From NCBI GenBank assembly GCA_963788125.1, contig CAWBFN010000002.1, forward strand, positions 2,294,001-2,358,000: a DNA stretch of 64,000 nucleotides. The letters run 5' to 3'. The notes beneath the pieces are model-generated. The model worked only from the letters and a program-made list of their open reading frames with translations, was not told the origin of the DNA and ran no database searches. Shown here piece by piece: positions 26,430-34,946 of this stretch. Source of the stretch: Bog-473 sp963788125 (GTDB lineage Bacteria; Actinomycetota; Acidimicrobiia; Acidimicrobiales; RAAP-2). A program made the position numbers and the translations under genes. Position 1 is the stretch's first letter. Each line of letters begins with the position of its first letter.

Positions 26430-27436
26430 TGAGACCCGATGCCCGAGCGGCGGGACCGGTCACCGCGCCGCTCACCCGGCCCGCCACCTCCGGACCCGAG
26501 GGGCGTGTCTCGCTCTCCTACGGCAAGGGGCTGGTGGTGGTCTACCGCCTCGACGTGCCGGCGCAGGCCGGCGTGGCGGCCATCGCCGAGTCCGACTTCA
26601 CCGGATCGGCCGGCGGCCTGCTCGCCGTGCGGGCCACCGTCGAAGTGGACGGGGCGGAGCTGCTCCCGGCCTGGCGCGACGGCGACAACTCGCGCTGCGT
26701 GGCCACCGACACCATGAAGAACGCGCTGATCTACGACGCCTCGACCTTCGACGGCTCGACCATTGAGGAGCTGGCCGTCTACTGGGGGACGGGACTGGTC
26801 GACCGCTACGACGACTTCGACGGGGCGCGCATCTCGGTGGCGCAGATCGCCTACCGCCCGGCCAAGACGCCGTCGGGCCCGAGCGACGTGGCCTGGGTGC
26901 TCGATGCCGGGCCGACCGGTGTGACCATGGCCACGGTCCGCCGCGGCGGCGACGGCAGGGCCCAACTCACCGAGCTCCTCTCGGGCACCGAGGGGGTCGA
27001 GATCGTGCGCACCTCGGGCAACTCCTTCGTCGGCTTCCCCCGCGACCACCTCACCACCCTGCCCGAGGACGACGACCGGCCGCTGGCCCTGCCCTTGACG
27101 CTGCGTTGGACCTACGACCTGGCATCGGCCGCACGGCTCGGGGGTGGCGACCTCGGCCGGTGGGTGCCCCACCGCCAGGTCGTCGACCTGTGCGCCGCCG
27201 TGCTGCACGACGTACCCGGCCGTTCCATCCAAGAGGTGCAGTGGCACATCGCCCAGAGGATGCTGCGCCGCTTCCCCCAGCTGACGCGGGTCTGGCTGGA
27301 GGGTGAGAACCGGACCTGGGCGCGCCCCATGGTGCCGCGGCCCGAGGGCGGCCATGTGACCTACACCTCAGGAAACCCCTCGTACGGCCTCATCCGCCTC
27401 GAGCTCGGACGCGCCGACCGAGCCGGCACCGACTGA
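26429..27436 (+). CDS. urate oxidase (uricase, cofactor-free)
   Basis: A 335-residue urate oxidase that converts urate and O2 to 5-hydroxyisourate and H2O2. Motifs are VSLSYGKGLVVVYRLD, the ATDTMKN segment with the catalytic Thr-Lys region, the TSGNSFVGFPRDHLTTL block and SIQEVQWHIAQRML near the C-terminus. ATG 26429 overlaps the preceding stop. The last 23 codons overlap the convergent Rieske gene, and the final GRADRAGTD is encoded by a 30-bp repeat. Confidence 0.92.
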   Translation: MRPDARAAGPVTAPLTRPATSGPEGRVSLSYGKGLVVVYRLDVPAQAGVAAIAESDFTGSAGGLLAVRATVEVDGAELLPAWRDGDNSRCVATDTMKNALIYDASTFDGSTIEELAVYWGTGLVDRYDDFDGARISVAQIAYRPAKTPSGPSDVAWVLDAGPTGVTMATVRRGGDGRAQLTELLSGTEGVEIVRTSGNSFVGFPRDHLTTLPEDDDRPLALPLTLRWTYDLASAARLGGGDLGRWVPHRQVVDLCAAVLHDVPGRSIQEVQWHIAQRMLRRFPQLTRVWLEGENRTWARPMVPRPEGGHVTYTSGNPSYGLIRLELGRADRAGTD

Positions 27437-28456
27437 ACCGGCGCCGACCGAGCCGGCACCGACTGAACCGGCGGCCGGCTGGCCCAAAAGCTCGGCCAGG
27501 GCGCGCCGGTAGGCGATGGCCACCTTGTCGAACGGCAGCTGCAGCTCGTGGCGCAGATCCAGGGGGATCTCGAGGGGCCGCTGGCTTTCGACGATGGGCC
27601 GGTCCTGCTCGGCCAGGACGGCCTGGAACTCGGCGAACGGCTCGGGGTCGGCGTCGAGGTCGAAGTCCCGCGACTGGAAGCAGTACCCCGTCGACTCGGT
27701 CCCGCTGCGGGGCTGGGCGGCGAAGAACAGCGTGCGGTGCGCCCCGGTGTCGTGGTAGCGGCACGCCAGGTGGATGGCGTAGGGAAGGCTCAGGACGTAG
27801 CTGTTGGTCTGCAGGCCCCGCTCCCCGGTGACGCCGGTCACGGCGAACTGGTCGTTGGTGTTGGGCACGGTCATAGTCAGCTCGTAGCGGAGCTCAGTCC
27901 CCTCGGTGCGCACGCGGTGGGCCGGCACCACCAGGTCGTCGCGGGTGCCGAGCAGCCCGTCGTGCAGGTAGCCCAGGTGGCCGAAGTCGGTGAAGTTCTC
28001 CACCATGCGCCCGGCGCCGCACTGCCAGGTGTAAGCCTCGCAGGCCACGTGGCGGTAGGCGGGATCGTCCCACTCGGGAAAGGCGGGGACGGGGGCCGCC
28101 GGCTCCTCCAGGCAGACCCAGACCAGGCCGTAGCGCGGCGTGCAGGCGTAGACCTCCAGGCGGGCCCGCTCGGGGATGCGCGCCCCGGGGGTCTGCTGGG
28201 GGATGGCGGTGCACCGGCCGTCGGTGGCGTAGGACCATCCGTGGTAGGGGCAGACCAGGCACCCCTGGGCGTCCACCGTCCCGAGGGAGAGCGCGGTGCC
28301 CCGATGGGGACACTGGTCGGCCGCGGCGTGGGGGAGCCCGGCGGCGTCGCGCCAGACCACGACGCGCTGGCCCAGCAGCATGGTGGCCCGCGGCGCCGGG
28401 CCGAGCTCGTGCTCCCAGCCGACCGGGTGCCAGTACCGGCGTAGCGCCCCGCTCAC
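27368..28456 (-). CDS. Rieske [2Fe-2S] mononuclear-iron oxygenase, alpha subunit type (1)
   Basis: A 362-residue oxygenase. The Rieske cluster ligands are CPHRG and CPYHGW (about residues 45-68). The non-heme iron site is NFTDFGHLGYLH, with Asp-x2-His-x4-His spacing, and the third ligand region is FQAVLAEQDRPIVESQRP. The layout matches single-component-type demethylases and hydroxylases such as VanA, TsaM or NdmA. GTG 28456 overlaps the upstream Rieske gene stop. The tail carries repeated GSVGA. A reductase partner is not in the window. Confidence 0.9.
   Translation of the reverse strand: MSGALRRYWHPVGWEHELGPAPRATMLLGQRVVVWRDAAGLPHAAADQCPHRGTALSLGTVDAQGCLVCPYHGWSYATDGRCTAIPQQTPGARIPERARLEVYACTPRYGLVWVCLEEPAAPVPAFPEWDDPAYRHVACEAYTWQCGAGRMVENFTDFGHLGYLHDGLLGTRDDLVVPAHRVRTEGTELRYELTMTVPNTNDQFAVTGVTGERGLQTNSYVLSLPYAIHLACRYHDTGAHRTLFFAAQPRSGTESTGYCFQSRDFDLDADPEPFAEFQAVLAEQDRPIVESQRPLEIPLDLRHELQLPFDKVAIAYRRALAELLGQPAAGSVGAGSVGAGSVGAGSVGASELEADEAVRGVS
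27411..27470. repeat. 30-bp perfect tandem repeat x2 (four degenerate 15-bp units)
   Basis: Units start at 27411 and 27441; each consists of two related 15-mers (GCGCCGACCGAGCCG and GCACCGACTGAACCG). The array covers the urate oxidase stop on the plus strand and encodes (A/V)GSVG repeats at the C-terminus of the Rieske protein on the minus strand. Confidence 0.93.
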
Positions 28457-29571
28457 CGCGCCGCGTCGGCGGCGTGCTCCGCCTCGACCGGGTCGGCCCC
28501 GCCCACCGCGCCGCCCTCGGGGGCCGCCGCCTCGCTCACCAGTGCGGCCAGCAGCCGGCGGTACTCCAGGCTGGCCCGGTCGGCGCGGACGTGGCACTCG
28601 GCCGTGAGGTCGAGGGGCAGGGCGAGCTCGTCGAACCGGCACTGGAACTCCAGATCCTGGGTGGCCACCCGCTCCTCGAAGGCGATCCGGTCGGCCAGCT
28701 CGGCCTCGGTGAACCCGCCCGGCTGCCACAGGTGCATGGTGACGTAGAGCCGGCAGCGCTCCGCCGTCTGGGGCTGGGCCCAGAACACGATGTGGTTGGA
28801 GCCGCCCATGACCGGATAGGTCAGCGTGAGGGTGAGGTGGAACGGGACGCGGTAGCGGTAGGTCATCTCGCGGTACTGCGCCAGGGGCCGCACCGCGGCA
28901 ACCACGCCCGGGTCGTTGCCGGCGGTGATCGGCACGGAGAGGCCGACGCCGAAACCCCAGGGTTCGCGCTCGACCGAGTAGGCCGGGACCACGGTCGCCT
29001 CGTCGGAGCCGAAGGTGCCGCGGTGCAAGAAGGGGAAGTGGCTGACGTCGATCTGGTTGTCGATGAGCAGCGCGGCACCGTAGCGTCCTTCGTAGGGCCC
29101 CATGCGCACCACGCGGGTCTCGGCCGCCGGGGTGGTGCCGGCCACCTCGTCGACGGGGAGCTCGACGATGGGCTCGTCGATGGCCACCAGGACCAGGCCG
29201 TCGCGTTCTTCGACGCCGAAGGGCCGCTCGGCGCGCGCCCGGGGCGGCAGTGTGGCCGCGGGGCCGAGCGAGGGCACGGTGGTGGCGCCGCCGTCGGCGC
29301 AGAAGCGCCACCCGTGGTAGCCGCACTGCAGCTCACCGTCGACCACCGAGCCGGCGCTGAGGGGCGCCAGGCGGTGGGGGCAGCGGTCCTTCAGCACGGC
29401 CAGGCCGGTGCGCAGCCGGACGGCGACCCAGGGCTCGCCCACCAACCAGAACCGCCTCGGGACGTCGGTGACCTCCTCGCTGAGGGCGAGCGGATGCCAG
29501 CACCGGCGCAGCGCCTCATGGGCGTTGCCCAACAGGCGCGATCGTTGCGGTCCCTCCGCACCGACACTCAT
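28453..29571 (-). CDS. Rieske [2Fe-2S] mononuclear-iron oxygenase, alpha subunit type (2)
   Basis: A 372-residue paralogue of the downstream gene. The cluster motif is CPHRLAPLS plus CGYHGW, and the iron site is NQIDVSHFPFLHRGTFG. The C-terminal Asp region is more divergent (LEFQCRFDELALPL). It lies in the same two-gene unit (GTGA overlap), so the two may form a heteromer or act on successive positions of one substrate. Start ATG 29571. It is divergent from the ABC ATPase gene, with a 212-bp gap as shared promoter region. Confidence 0.9.
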   Translation of the reverse strand: MSVGAEGPQRSRLLGNAHEALRRCWHPLALSEEVTDVPRRFWLVGEPWVAVRLRTGLAVLKDRCPHRLAPLSAGSVVDGELQCGYHGWRFCADGGATTVPSLGPAATLPPRARAERPFGVEERDGLVLVAIDEPIVELPVDEVAGTTPAAETRVVRMGPYEGRYGAALLIDNQIDVSHFPFLHRGTFGSDEATVVPAYSVEREPWGFGVGLSVPITAGNDPGVVAAVRPLAQYREMTYRYRVPFHLTLTLTYPVMGGSNHIVFWAQPQTAERCRLYVTMHLWQPGGFTEAELADRIAFEERVATQDLEFQCRFDELALPLDLTAECHVRADRASLEYRRLLAALVSEAAAPEGGAVGGADPVEAEHAADAAR

Positions 29572-29783
29572 CCGTTCATGATGGCGCGCCCGGTCCCGAC
29601 CACGGTTACGAGAGCATGAAAATTGGTCGGTCCACGCCCCGTCACTGCCCATTCACATACGGGAAACAGCGACGAAATCTCCTGCACATACCGTGTGCCA
29701 TGGCCCTGCGACTGCCTCTTGGGTTGGGCAGCGAACCGACGGCCACCGAGGCGGCGTTGGCGAATGAGGAACCCGGCAGATCG

Positions 29784-30599
29784 ATGACCCATGCGGCGGC
29801 TGACAGCGGGGGCGCGTCGGGCATCGACATCTCGGGCCTCTCCAAGGTCTTCCGCATCGGCCGCACCTCCATCGTGGCCCTCGACAACGTCGACATCACC
29901 GCGCCCCGCGGCAGCTTCGTCGCCCTCCTCGGCCCGTCGGGCTGCGGCAAGTCCACCGTGCTGCGCATTCTGGCCAACCTGGAGCAGCCCACCGCCGGCA
30001 CGGTCAAGGTGCACGGGGCCACGCCCAAGAACATCTGCAGCGAGCACCGGCTGGGCATCGCCTTCCAGGACTCCGCCCTCCTGCCGTGGCGCTCGGTGGA
30101 GGCCAACATCCGCCTGCCGCTCGAGATCAGCCGGCTGCGCGAGCGCGGCGACCTGGTGGCCGAGCTGGTGGAGCTGGTCGGGCTGAAGGGGTTCGAAAAA
30201 GCCCGCCCGGCGCAGCTGTCGGGGGGCATGCGCCAGCGGGTGGCCATCGCCCGCTCGCTGGTGGTCGACCCCGAGATCCTCCTCCTCGACGAGCCGTTCG
30301 GCGCCCTGGACGAGATGACCCGGCAGCGGCTCAATCTCGAGCTGCAGCGCATCTGGACCGAGCGGGCCACCACCACTTTGCTGGTGACGCACTCCATCAG
30401 CGAGGCGGTCTTCCTGGCCGACACCGTCTACGTGATGTCGGCCCGGCCCGGGCGCATCAGGGCGGTGGTGCCCATCACGCTGCCCCGCCCGCGCACCCCG
30501 GCCGTGCTGCGCACGCCCGACTTCCACCAGCTGTGCGACCAGCTCTCCGACCACCTGTTCAGCTCCGAAGGTGTCCCGCTCAGCGGGGACGACGTGTGA
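29784..30599 (+). CDS. ABC transporter ATP-binding protein, NitT/TauT/SsuB type
   Basis: A complete ATPase: Walker A GPSGCGKST, Q-loop GIAFQDSALLPWRSV, signature LSGGMRQRVAIARSL, Walker B LLLDEPFGALDEMT and H-loop LVTHSISEAVFLAD. The wording fits the importer class for nitrate, taurine, sulfonates and nucleobase-like compounds. ATG 29784 places the ABC domain about 20 residues in; ATG 29700 is an in-frame alternative. Likely partners are the permeases at 42161-43891 and the binding protein at 33155-34189. The 3' end overlaps a convergent gene by 20 bases. Confidence 0.92.
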   Translation: MTHAAADSGGASGIDISGLSKVFRIGRTSIVALDNVDITAPRGSFVALLGPSGCGKSTVLRILANLEQPTAGTVKVHGATPKNICSEHRLGIAFQDSALLPWRSVEANIRLPLEISRLRERGDLVAELVELVGLKGFEKARPAQLSGGMRQRVAIARSLVVDPEILLLDEPFGALDEMTRQRLNLELQRIWTERATTTLLVTHSISEAVFLADTVYVMSARPGRIRAVVPITLPRPRTPAVLRTPDFHQLCDQLSDHLFSSEGVPLSGDDV

Positions 30600-31182
30600 G
30601 CGGCTCGCCGTCCCAACCCGGGACGTACTTGCGCCGGAGGTAGTCGCCCCAGGTCGTGTCCCGTCCCTCGAGCTCGGGCGAGACCACCGCACCCTCGGCG
30701 TAGAAGTGGGCCTGGTCGCGCCCGCGCTCGATGCCCGCCTTGGTGTGCATGTCCACGGCCAGGTCGTCGATGGCCACCACCCGCTCGCCGCTCTCCACCA
30801 CCTCCATGGCCCACGAGCCGAGCTCGCCGGTGGTGCGGTCCTTGGTGGCGGTGGCCAGCACCCGCACCGCGTGGGCGGCGAACAGCCAGCGGTCGCCCGA
30901 GCGCGGGTAGCGCCGGCGCTGCGCGTCGAGCGCGGCGATGATGGCCGGGGCCTCGATGAGGCCGAAACCGATGTCCTCGGCGGCGATGATGGCCAGGCGG
31001 GCCCAGAGCAGTTCCTCGGCTTCCACCCCGGTGGCGTAGAGCTCGTAGGCGGCCAGCACCGCCTCTTCGAGCCAGCCCCGCCGGATGGACTTCTGCAGCA
31101 TGGAGCGCACCTCGTCGGCCGCCAGGTCGTGCAGCGTGCGCACCCGCGTCCACTGGTCCTCGCTGTGGTGGGGGACCGTCAA
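30580..31182 (-). CDS. stand-alone protein resembling the MgsA/RarA C-terminal domain
   Basis: A 200-residue all-helical protein. EVRSMLQKSIRRGWLEEAVL, then ELLWARLAIIAAEDIGFG and LFAAHAVRVLATATKDRTTG resemble the tetramerisation domain of RarA/MgsA ATPases, but no AAA module is present. DDLAVDMHTKAGIERGRDQ and DYLRRKYVPGW close the protein. TTG 31182 overlaps the TauD stop (TTGA), so it is probably co-translated with it. Its metabolic role is unknown. Confidence 0.65.
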   Translation of the reverse strand: MTVPHHSEDQWTRVRTLHDLAADEVRSMLQKSIRRGWLEEAVLAAYELYATGVEAEELLWARLAIIAAEDIGFGLIEAPAIIAALDAQRRRYPRSGDRWLFAAHAVRVLATATKDRTTGELGSWAMEVVESGERVVAIDDLAVDMHTKAGIERGRDQAHFYAEGAVVSPELEGRDTTWGDYLRRKYVPGWDGEPLTRRPR

Positions 31183-32072
31183 GGCCCGAAGATCCCCCTC
31201 CCGGCCCCGCAGATGTGGTGCAACAGACGGGGATGGCCGTCGTAGTCGTAGAAGGTGGCGCTGTGGATCACCCTCCGGTTGTCCCACACCATCAGGTCGC
31301 CCGGGCGCCAACGGTGGCGGTAGGCCAGGCCGGGAGTGTCGAAGAGGTGGTTCGACATGGCCTCGACCACCGCCAGCCGCTCCTCCTCGCTCAGCCCGAC
31401 GATGGCCACCATCTCGCCGCCGGAGAAGTAGAGCGACCGCCGGCAGGTCTCGGGATGGACCAGCACGATCGGGTAGTCGACGTCGGGTGCACCGGTGAGC
31501 TGCACCTCGCGCTGGTCGTAGACGCCCAGCTTTCGCTGCAGATGGTCGCTGTTGTAGATGGCGATCAGGGGGTCGAGGCGGCCGCGCAGCTCGTCGGGCA
31601 GCGTCTCGTAGGCCACCGCGCCGTCGGCGAAGAGCGTGTCGCCGCCCACCTCGTTGGACTCCAGGCAGTAGAGCTGGGAGGCCACCGGCTGGCGGAAGGA
31701 GGCCGTCCCGTCGCAGTGCCACTCCGGGCCCTGCTTGCCCATCACGATGCCGACCCGCCCCGTCTCGGTCACCATGTTGGAGAGCACGCGGATGGCGGGG
31801 TGCCCGTCCAGTCGGAAGTCGGTGCCGTACCGGTTGGTCGTCTGCAGGCGATCGAAGTACCCGAGGACCCGCTCCTCGTCGTCGGGCGTGAGGTCCTGAC
31901 CCTCGAAGAGGAGCGCCCCGTAGACGAGGAAGGCCTCGTAGAGCACCCGGCGGAACTCGGCGCCGACGGGGAGGGAGAGGTCGAGACCGCTCACCACCGC
32001 GCCCAGGTTGGGGGCGAGAGGGCGCATGGACAACCCCACCTCCTCGAGGTGTAGCTGCGCAGTGCGTGTCAT
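31179..32072 (-). CDS. TauD/TfdA-family Fe(II)/2-oxoglutarate dioxygenase
   Basis: A 297-residue dioxygenase with the facial triad His 119-x-Asp 121 (WHCDGTASF) and distal His 270 (NRRVIHSATF); an Arg for 2-oxoglutarate lies at 282 or 293. Family members hydroxylate taurine, herbicides and, in fungi, xanthine (XanA). In this purine gene set a purine or N-alkyl substrate is attractive but unproven. The start overlaps the deaminase stop (ATGA), making a deaminase-dioxygenase-MgsA-C-like unit. Confidence 0.88.
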   Translation of the reverse strand: MTRTAQLHLEEVGLSMRPLAPNLGAVVSGLDLSLPVGAEFRRVLYEAFLVYGALLFEGQDLTPDDEERVLGYFDRLQTTNRYGTDFRLDGHPAIRVLSNMVTETGRVGIVMGKQGPEWHCDGTASFRQPVASQLYCLESNEVGGDTLFADGAVAYETLPDELRGRLDPLIAIYNSDHLQRKLGVYDQREVQLTGAPDVDYPIVLVHPETCRRSLYFSGGEMVAIVGLSEEERLAVVEAMSNHLFDTPGLAYRHRWRPGDLMVWDNRRVIHSATFYDYDGHPRLLHHICGAGRGIFGP

Positions 32073-33148
32073 GGCGTCCGCTCTCCTTTCTCCTCGGCGA
32101 AGGCGTCCAACTCGGCCAGCAGCTGTTCCCGCACCTCGTCGGTGCAGAAGGCGGCCTCAATGGAGGTCCGGGCCGTCTCGAGGTACTCGGCCGGGCCCCA
32201 GTGCGCGGCGCGGCCGATGCGGGCGTACTCCCACTCCAGCCGGGTGCCGAGCAGCGCGGGGTCGTCGGTGTTGACCGAGACCCGCACGCCCGCCCGTCGC
32301 AGCTGCTCGAGCGGGTGGTCGCGGTAGCTGGCGCAGACGCCGAGCCTCACGTTCGACGTCGGGCAGATCCCCAGGGGGATGCGCCGCTGCACCAGCTCGT
32401 CGACCAGCGCGGCGTCCTCCACGGCCCGGACGCCGTGGTCGATGCGCTCGGCGCCCAGCAGGTCGATGGCGTCCCAGACCCCTTCGGGACCGCTGGACTC
32501 GCCGGCGTGCACGGTGCGGTGCAGCCCGGCCGCCGCCGCGGCGGCGAAGGCGTCGGCGAAACGCGGGCCGGTGCGGCCGGCCGCCGCCTCGTTGCCGTCG
32601 ATGGAGAGGGCCACGACCCGCGCCGGGCGCCGGTCGGCCAGCCACTCGACCAGGCCGGCGGCGTCGTCCGCGCTCTGCTGGCGCAGCAGGCTGACGCAGA
32701 TGCCCGTGGAAGTCATGCCGTCCGCCTCCGCCCGGGTGAAGCCCTCGTCGAGCGCGGCGAGGAACTCACCCAGGCGGTCCCGCCACGCCGGCCAGTGCGT
32801 CGGGTTGACGATCACGTCGGCGTAGGCCACGCCCGACCGGGCCTCCCCCTCGGCCATGCGGTAGGCCGCCGCCGCGGCCTGCTCGGCCGTGCGGACCAGG
32901 CTGCAGCCCCAGTCCAGCAGGTCGAGGAAGTCGGCCAGGGTGGAGACGTCGAAGAGCGTGTCGAGGGGCCGGGGCAGCGGCACGCCCGCTTCGCCGGCCA
33001 GCTGCTCGAGATCGGGCGCGCTGAAGGTGCCCTCCAGATGGACGTGGACCTCGGCCTTGGGGAGGGCCCGCAACCACTCCTCGTCGGCCGCCACCCACTC
33101 CTCGTCGGCGATGTCGGCCACGCAGCCGACTGCTGGCACCCCGTCCAC
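32069..33148 (-). CDS. adenosine/adenine deaminase family protein
   Basis: A 359-residue amidohydrolase of the adenosine deaminase family. Metal and catalytic motifs are PKAEVHVHLEGT (two His), HAGESSGPEG, the His in ERIDHGVRA and the VNTDDPALLGT loop. It deaminates a 6-aminopurine, base or nucleoside. The start is GTG 33148, six bases after the binding-protein gene. It is followed immediately by the TauD-family gene, suggesting a shared substrate route. Confidence 0.88.
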   Translation of the reverse strand: MDGVPAVGCVADIADEEWVAADEEWLRALPKAEVHVHLEGTFSAPDLEQLAGEAGVPLPRPLDTLFDVSTLADFLDLLDWGCSLVRTAEQAAAAAYRMAEGEARSGVAYADVIVNPTHWPAWRDRLGEFLAALDEGFTRAEADGMTSTGICVSLLRQQSADDAAGLVEWLADRRPARVVALSIDGNEAAAGRTGPRFADAFAAAAAAGLHRTVHAGESSGPEGVWDAIDLLGAERIDHGVRAVEDAALVDELVQRRIPLGICPTSNVRLGVCASYRDHPLEQLRRAGVRVSVNTDDPALLGTRLEWEYARIGRAAHWGPAEYLETARTSIEAAFCTDEVREQLLAELDAFAEEKGERTP

Positions 33149-33154
33149 GCGCGC

Positions 33155-34189
33155 TCAGATCTGCGAGATGATCTTGTCCGAGAACATGGCCGGCGTGGCC
33201 TTGATCCCGCCCAGGGCCAACGTCTTGATGTTGGCCTCGATGTCGGCCGGGTTCATGGTGAAGATGCCGTGGGCCTCGGTGTAGGGCGTGTAGAAGAGCG
33301 GCTTCTGGGCAATGTTCTCCAGCATCTGCTGGGACTTCTCCAGCCCCGACGAGGCGGCGTAGGCCATGGCGGTGTCGGTGCCCTGCTCCATGTGGGCGAA
33401 GTTGTAGGTCCAGCCCTGCTTCTCCGCCTTCAAGAAGGCCACCAGCTCCGCTTCCTTGGTGTTGAGCGTGTCCTCGGTGACCTCGTAGAGGTCGGAGTAG
33501 ATGGAGTAGCCGAAATCGGCGAACAAGAAGAGGTAGGTCTTGACCCCCTTGACGGCGAGCTCGCCCGGCTCGTCGGTGCTGAAGCCCATCCAGGCGTCGA
33601 CCTCCCCGGTGGCCAGCGGGGTGGGGTCGAACTGCACCGGGACGACGGTGATCTTGGAGACGTCGATGTTGGCCACCTTGACGAAGGTGGTCCAGGCGCT
33701 CTCGTTGGCCGCCGACACCCCGAGCTTCTTGCCGTAGAGCTCCTGCGGCGTCTTGATGGGTTTTTTGGCCAGACTGATGATGCAGAAGGGGTTCTTCTGG
33801 TAGCGCACGCCGATGATCTTGAGCGGCGCGCCCTGGTTGATGGCCTCGGCGCAGCTGTCCGCCGCGCTGGTGGCGATCAGCGCCTTGCCCGAGACCACCA
33901 CCGGCTCGGGCACCACCGTGGCCCCGCCGGCCAGCAGGTTCACCGCCAGGCCGTGCTTCTTGTAGTAGCCGAGCTTCTCGGCCAGGAAGCTCCCGGCGAA
34001 CTCGGCGTCTTTGACCCACGACAGCTGGTAGGTCAGCGAGGTCAGCGGGGCCGACGCTCCGGCCACCGCCGAGCCGAGGAAGGACGGCACCATTCCGGCC
34101 ACCGCCGCCGCCCCGGCGAATTTGGCGCCGGTGCCGAGGAAGGCCCGGCGGCTGAACGGGGTCTGCATGAGGTTTGCGATGTCTCCCAT
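33155..34189 (-). CDS. ABC transporter substrate-binding protein, NMT1/THI5/SsuA-like, Tat-exported
   Basis: A 344-residue periplasmic/lipid-phase binding protein. The N-terminus has a twin-arginine signal (SRRAFLGTGAKFAG). The mature part begins LTSLTYQLSWVKDAEFAG, typical of NitT/TauT and thiamine-precursor binding proteins, with GYYKKHGLAVNLLAGG, then the FDPTPLATGEVDAWMG segment. Likely ligand is a small N-heterocycle, given the surrounding purine genes. It is first in a minus-strand unit with the deaminase. Confidence 0.9.
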   Translation of the reverse strand: MGDIANLMQTPFSRRAFLGTGAKFAGAAAVAGMVPSFLGSAVAGASAPLTSLTYQLSWVKDAEFAGSFLAEKLGYYKKHGLAVNLLAGGATVVPEPVVVSGKALIATSAADSCAEAINQGAPLKIIGVRYQKNPFCIISLAKKPIKTPQELYGKKLGVSAANESAWTTFVKVANIDVSKITVVPVQFDPTPLATGEVDAWMGFSTDEPGELAVKGVKTYLFLFADFGYSIYSDLYEVTEDTLNTKEAELVAFLKAEKQGWTYNFAHMEQGTDTAMAYAASSGLEKSQQMLENIAQKPLFYTPYTEAHGIFTMNPADIEANIKTLALGGIKATPAMFSDKIISQI

Positions 34190-34349
34190 GCGACGACGCT
34201 AGAGACGGCTCGTGTCCCCGCTATTTCTCCTTTGTGAACGGCTCGTTACAGATGTCATGCGATTGGAACATGCCAGTCGTTCTCTGCCGGCGTGGACCAA
34301 GCCGGGTCAGGGCACGGTCACTTCCCCACGGCGGGTTCCGGTCGGTGCC

Positions 34350-34907
34350 TCACCGTTTCGCCGTTCGCCGGGGCCACCAGGTGCGCGGCCGGTCGTCGGC
34401 CGTCGGTGCGACGTCCGAGACGATGTGCTGCGTGAGATCGAAGTCGTGGTCAGGTCGCCGCCGGCTGACCGCGACCATCTCATGTGAGAGGGCGGAGAGC
34501 TCATCGTCCCCGCGGTGAACGGACATGATGCGCGCTCCTCGTTTCTTCACATCGCTCACCCGTTCGAGCAACTCGGGCGAATCGGAGCCTGAGGACACCA
34601 CCAGCAACGTCTGATGTCGTGTCGCCTCGCTGAGTCTGTCCACCGAGACCGCAAGGTGCGAGGGCGCTCCAGGCGGTACGTTCCAGCGGATCCAGGTTGG
34701 ATGCAGATCAATTCGACCGGTCCGCGTCGCCTCCTCGGCGAAGTGGGCAACGAAGTGCCACGGCTCATACTCCGCCGTTCCCACGACAAGGAGTCCATCG
34801 GAAGACTCTCGGCGGCCGCCCAGCGCCCGGGCGAACCGAAGCGAGTCAGCTCCGAGCTCTCCCAGGTCCTTGACCCACCGTCTGGTGGCTCTGGTGGACG
34901 TCTCCAT
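34350..34907 (-). CDS. small SIS-domain-like protein of unknown role
   Basis: A 185-residue protein. SDGLLVVGTAEYEPWHFVAH, then LLVVSSGSDSPELLERVS and KKRGARIMSVHRGDDELSAL suggest the sugar-isomerase (SIS) Rossmann-like fold, but the match is weak. Start ATG 34907 lies 39 bases after the stop of the giant HD-GYP gene on the same strand, so co-transcription is possible. The 160-bp gap downstream (34190-34349) shows no gene. Confidence 0.5.
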   Translation of the reverse strand: METSTRATRRWVKDLGELGADSLRFARALGGRRESSDGLLVVGTAEYEPWHFVAHFAEEATRTGRIDLHPTWIRWNVPPGAPSHLAVSVDRLSEATRHQTLLVVSSGSDSPELLERVSDVKKRGARIMSVHRGDDELSALSHEMVAVSRRRPDHDFDLTQHIVSDVAPTADDRPRTWWPRRTAKR

Positions 34908-34946
34908 CAGTTATCTTTTCCTCCGATCGTGGTGCGGCACGGACAT

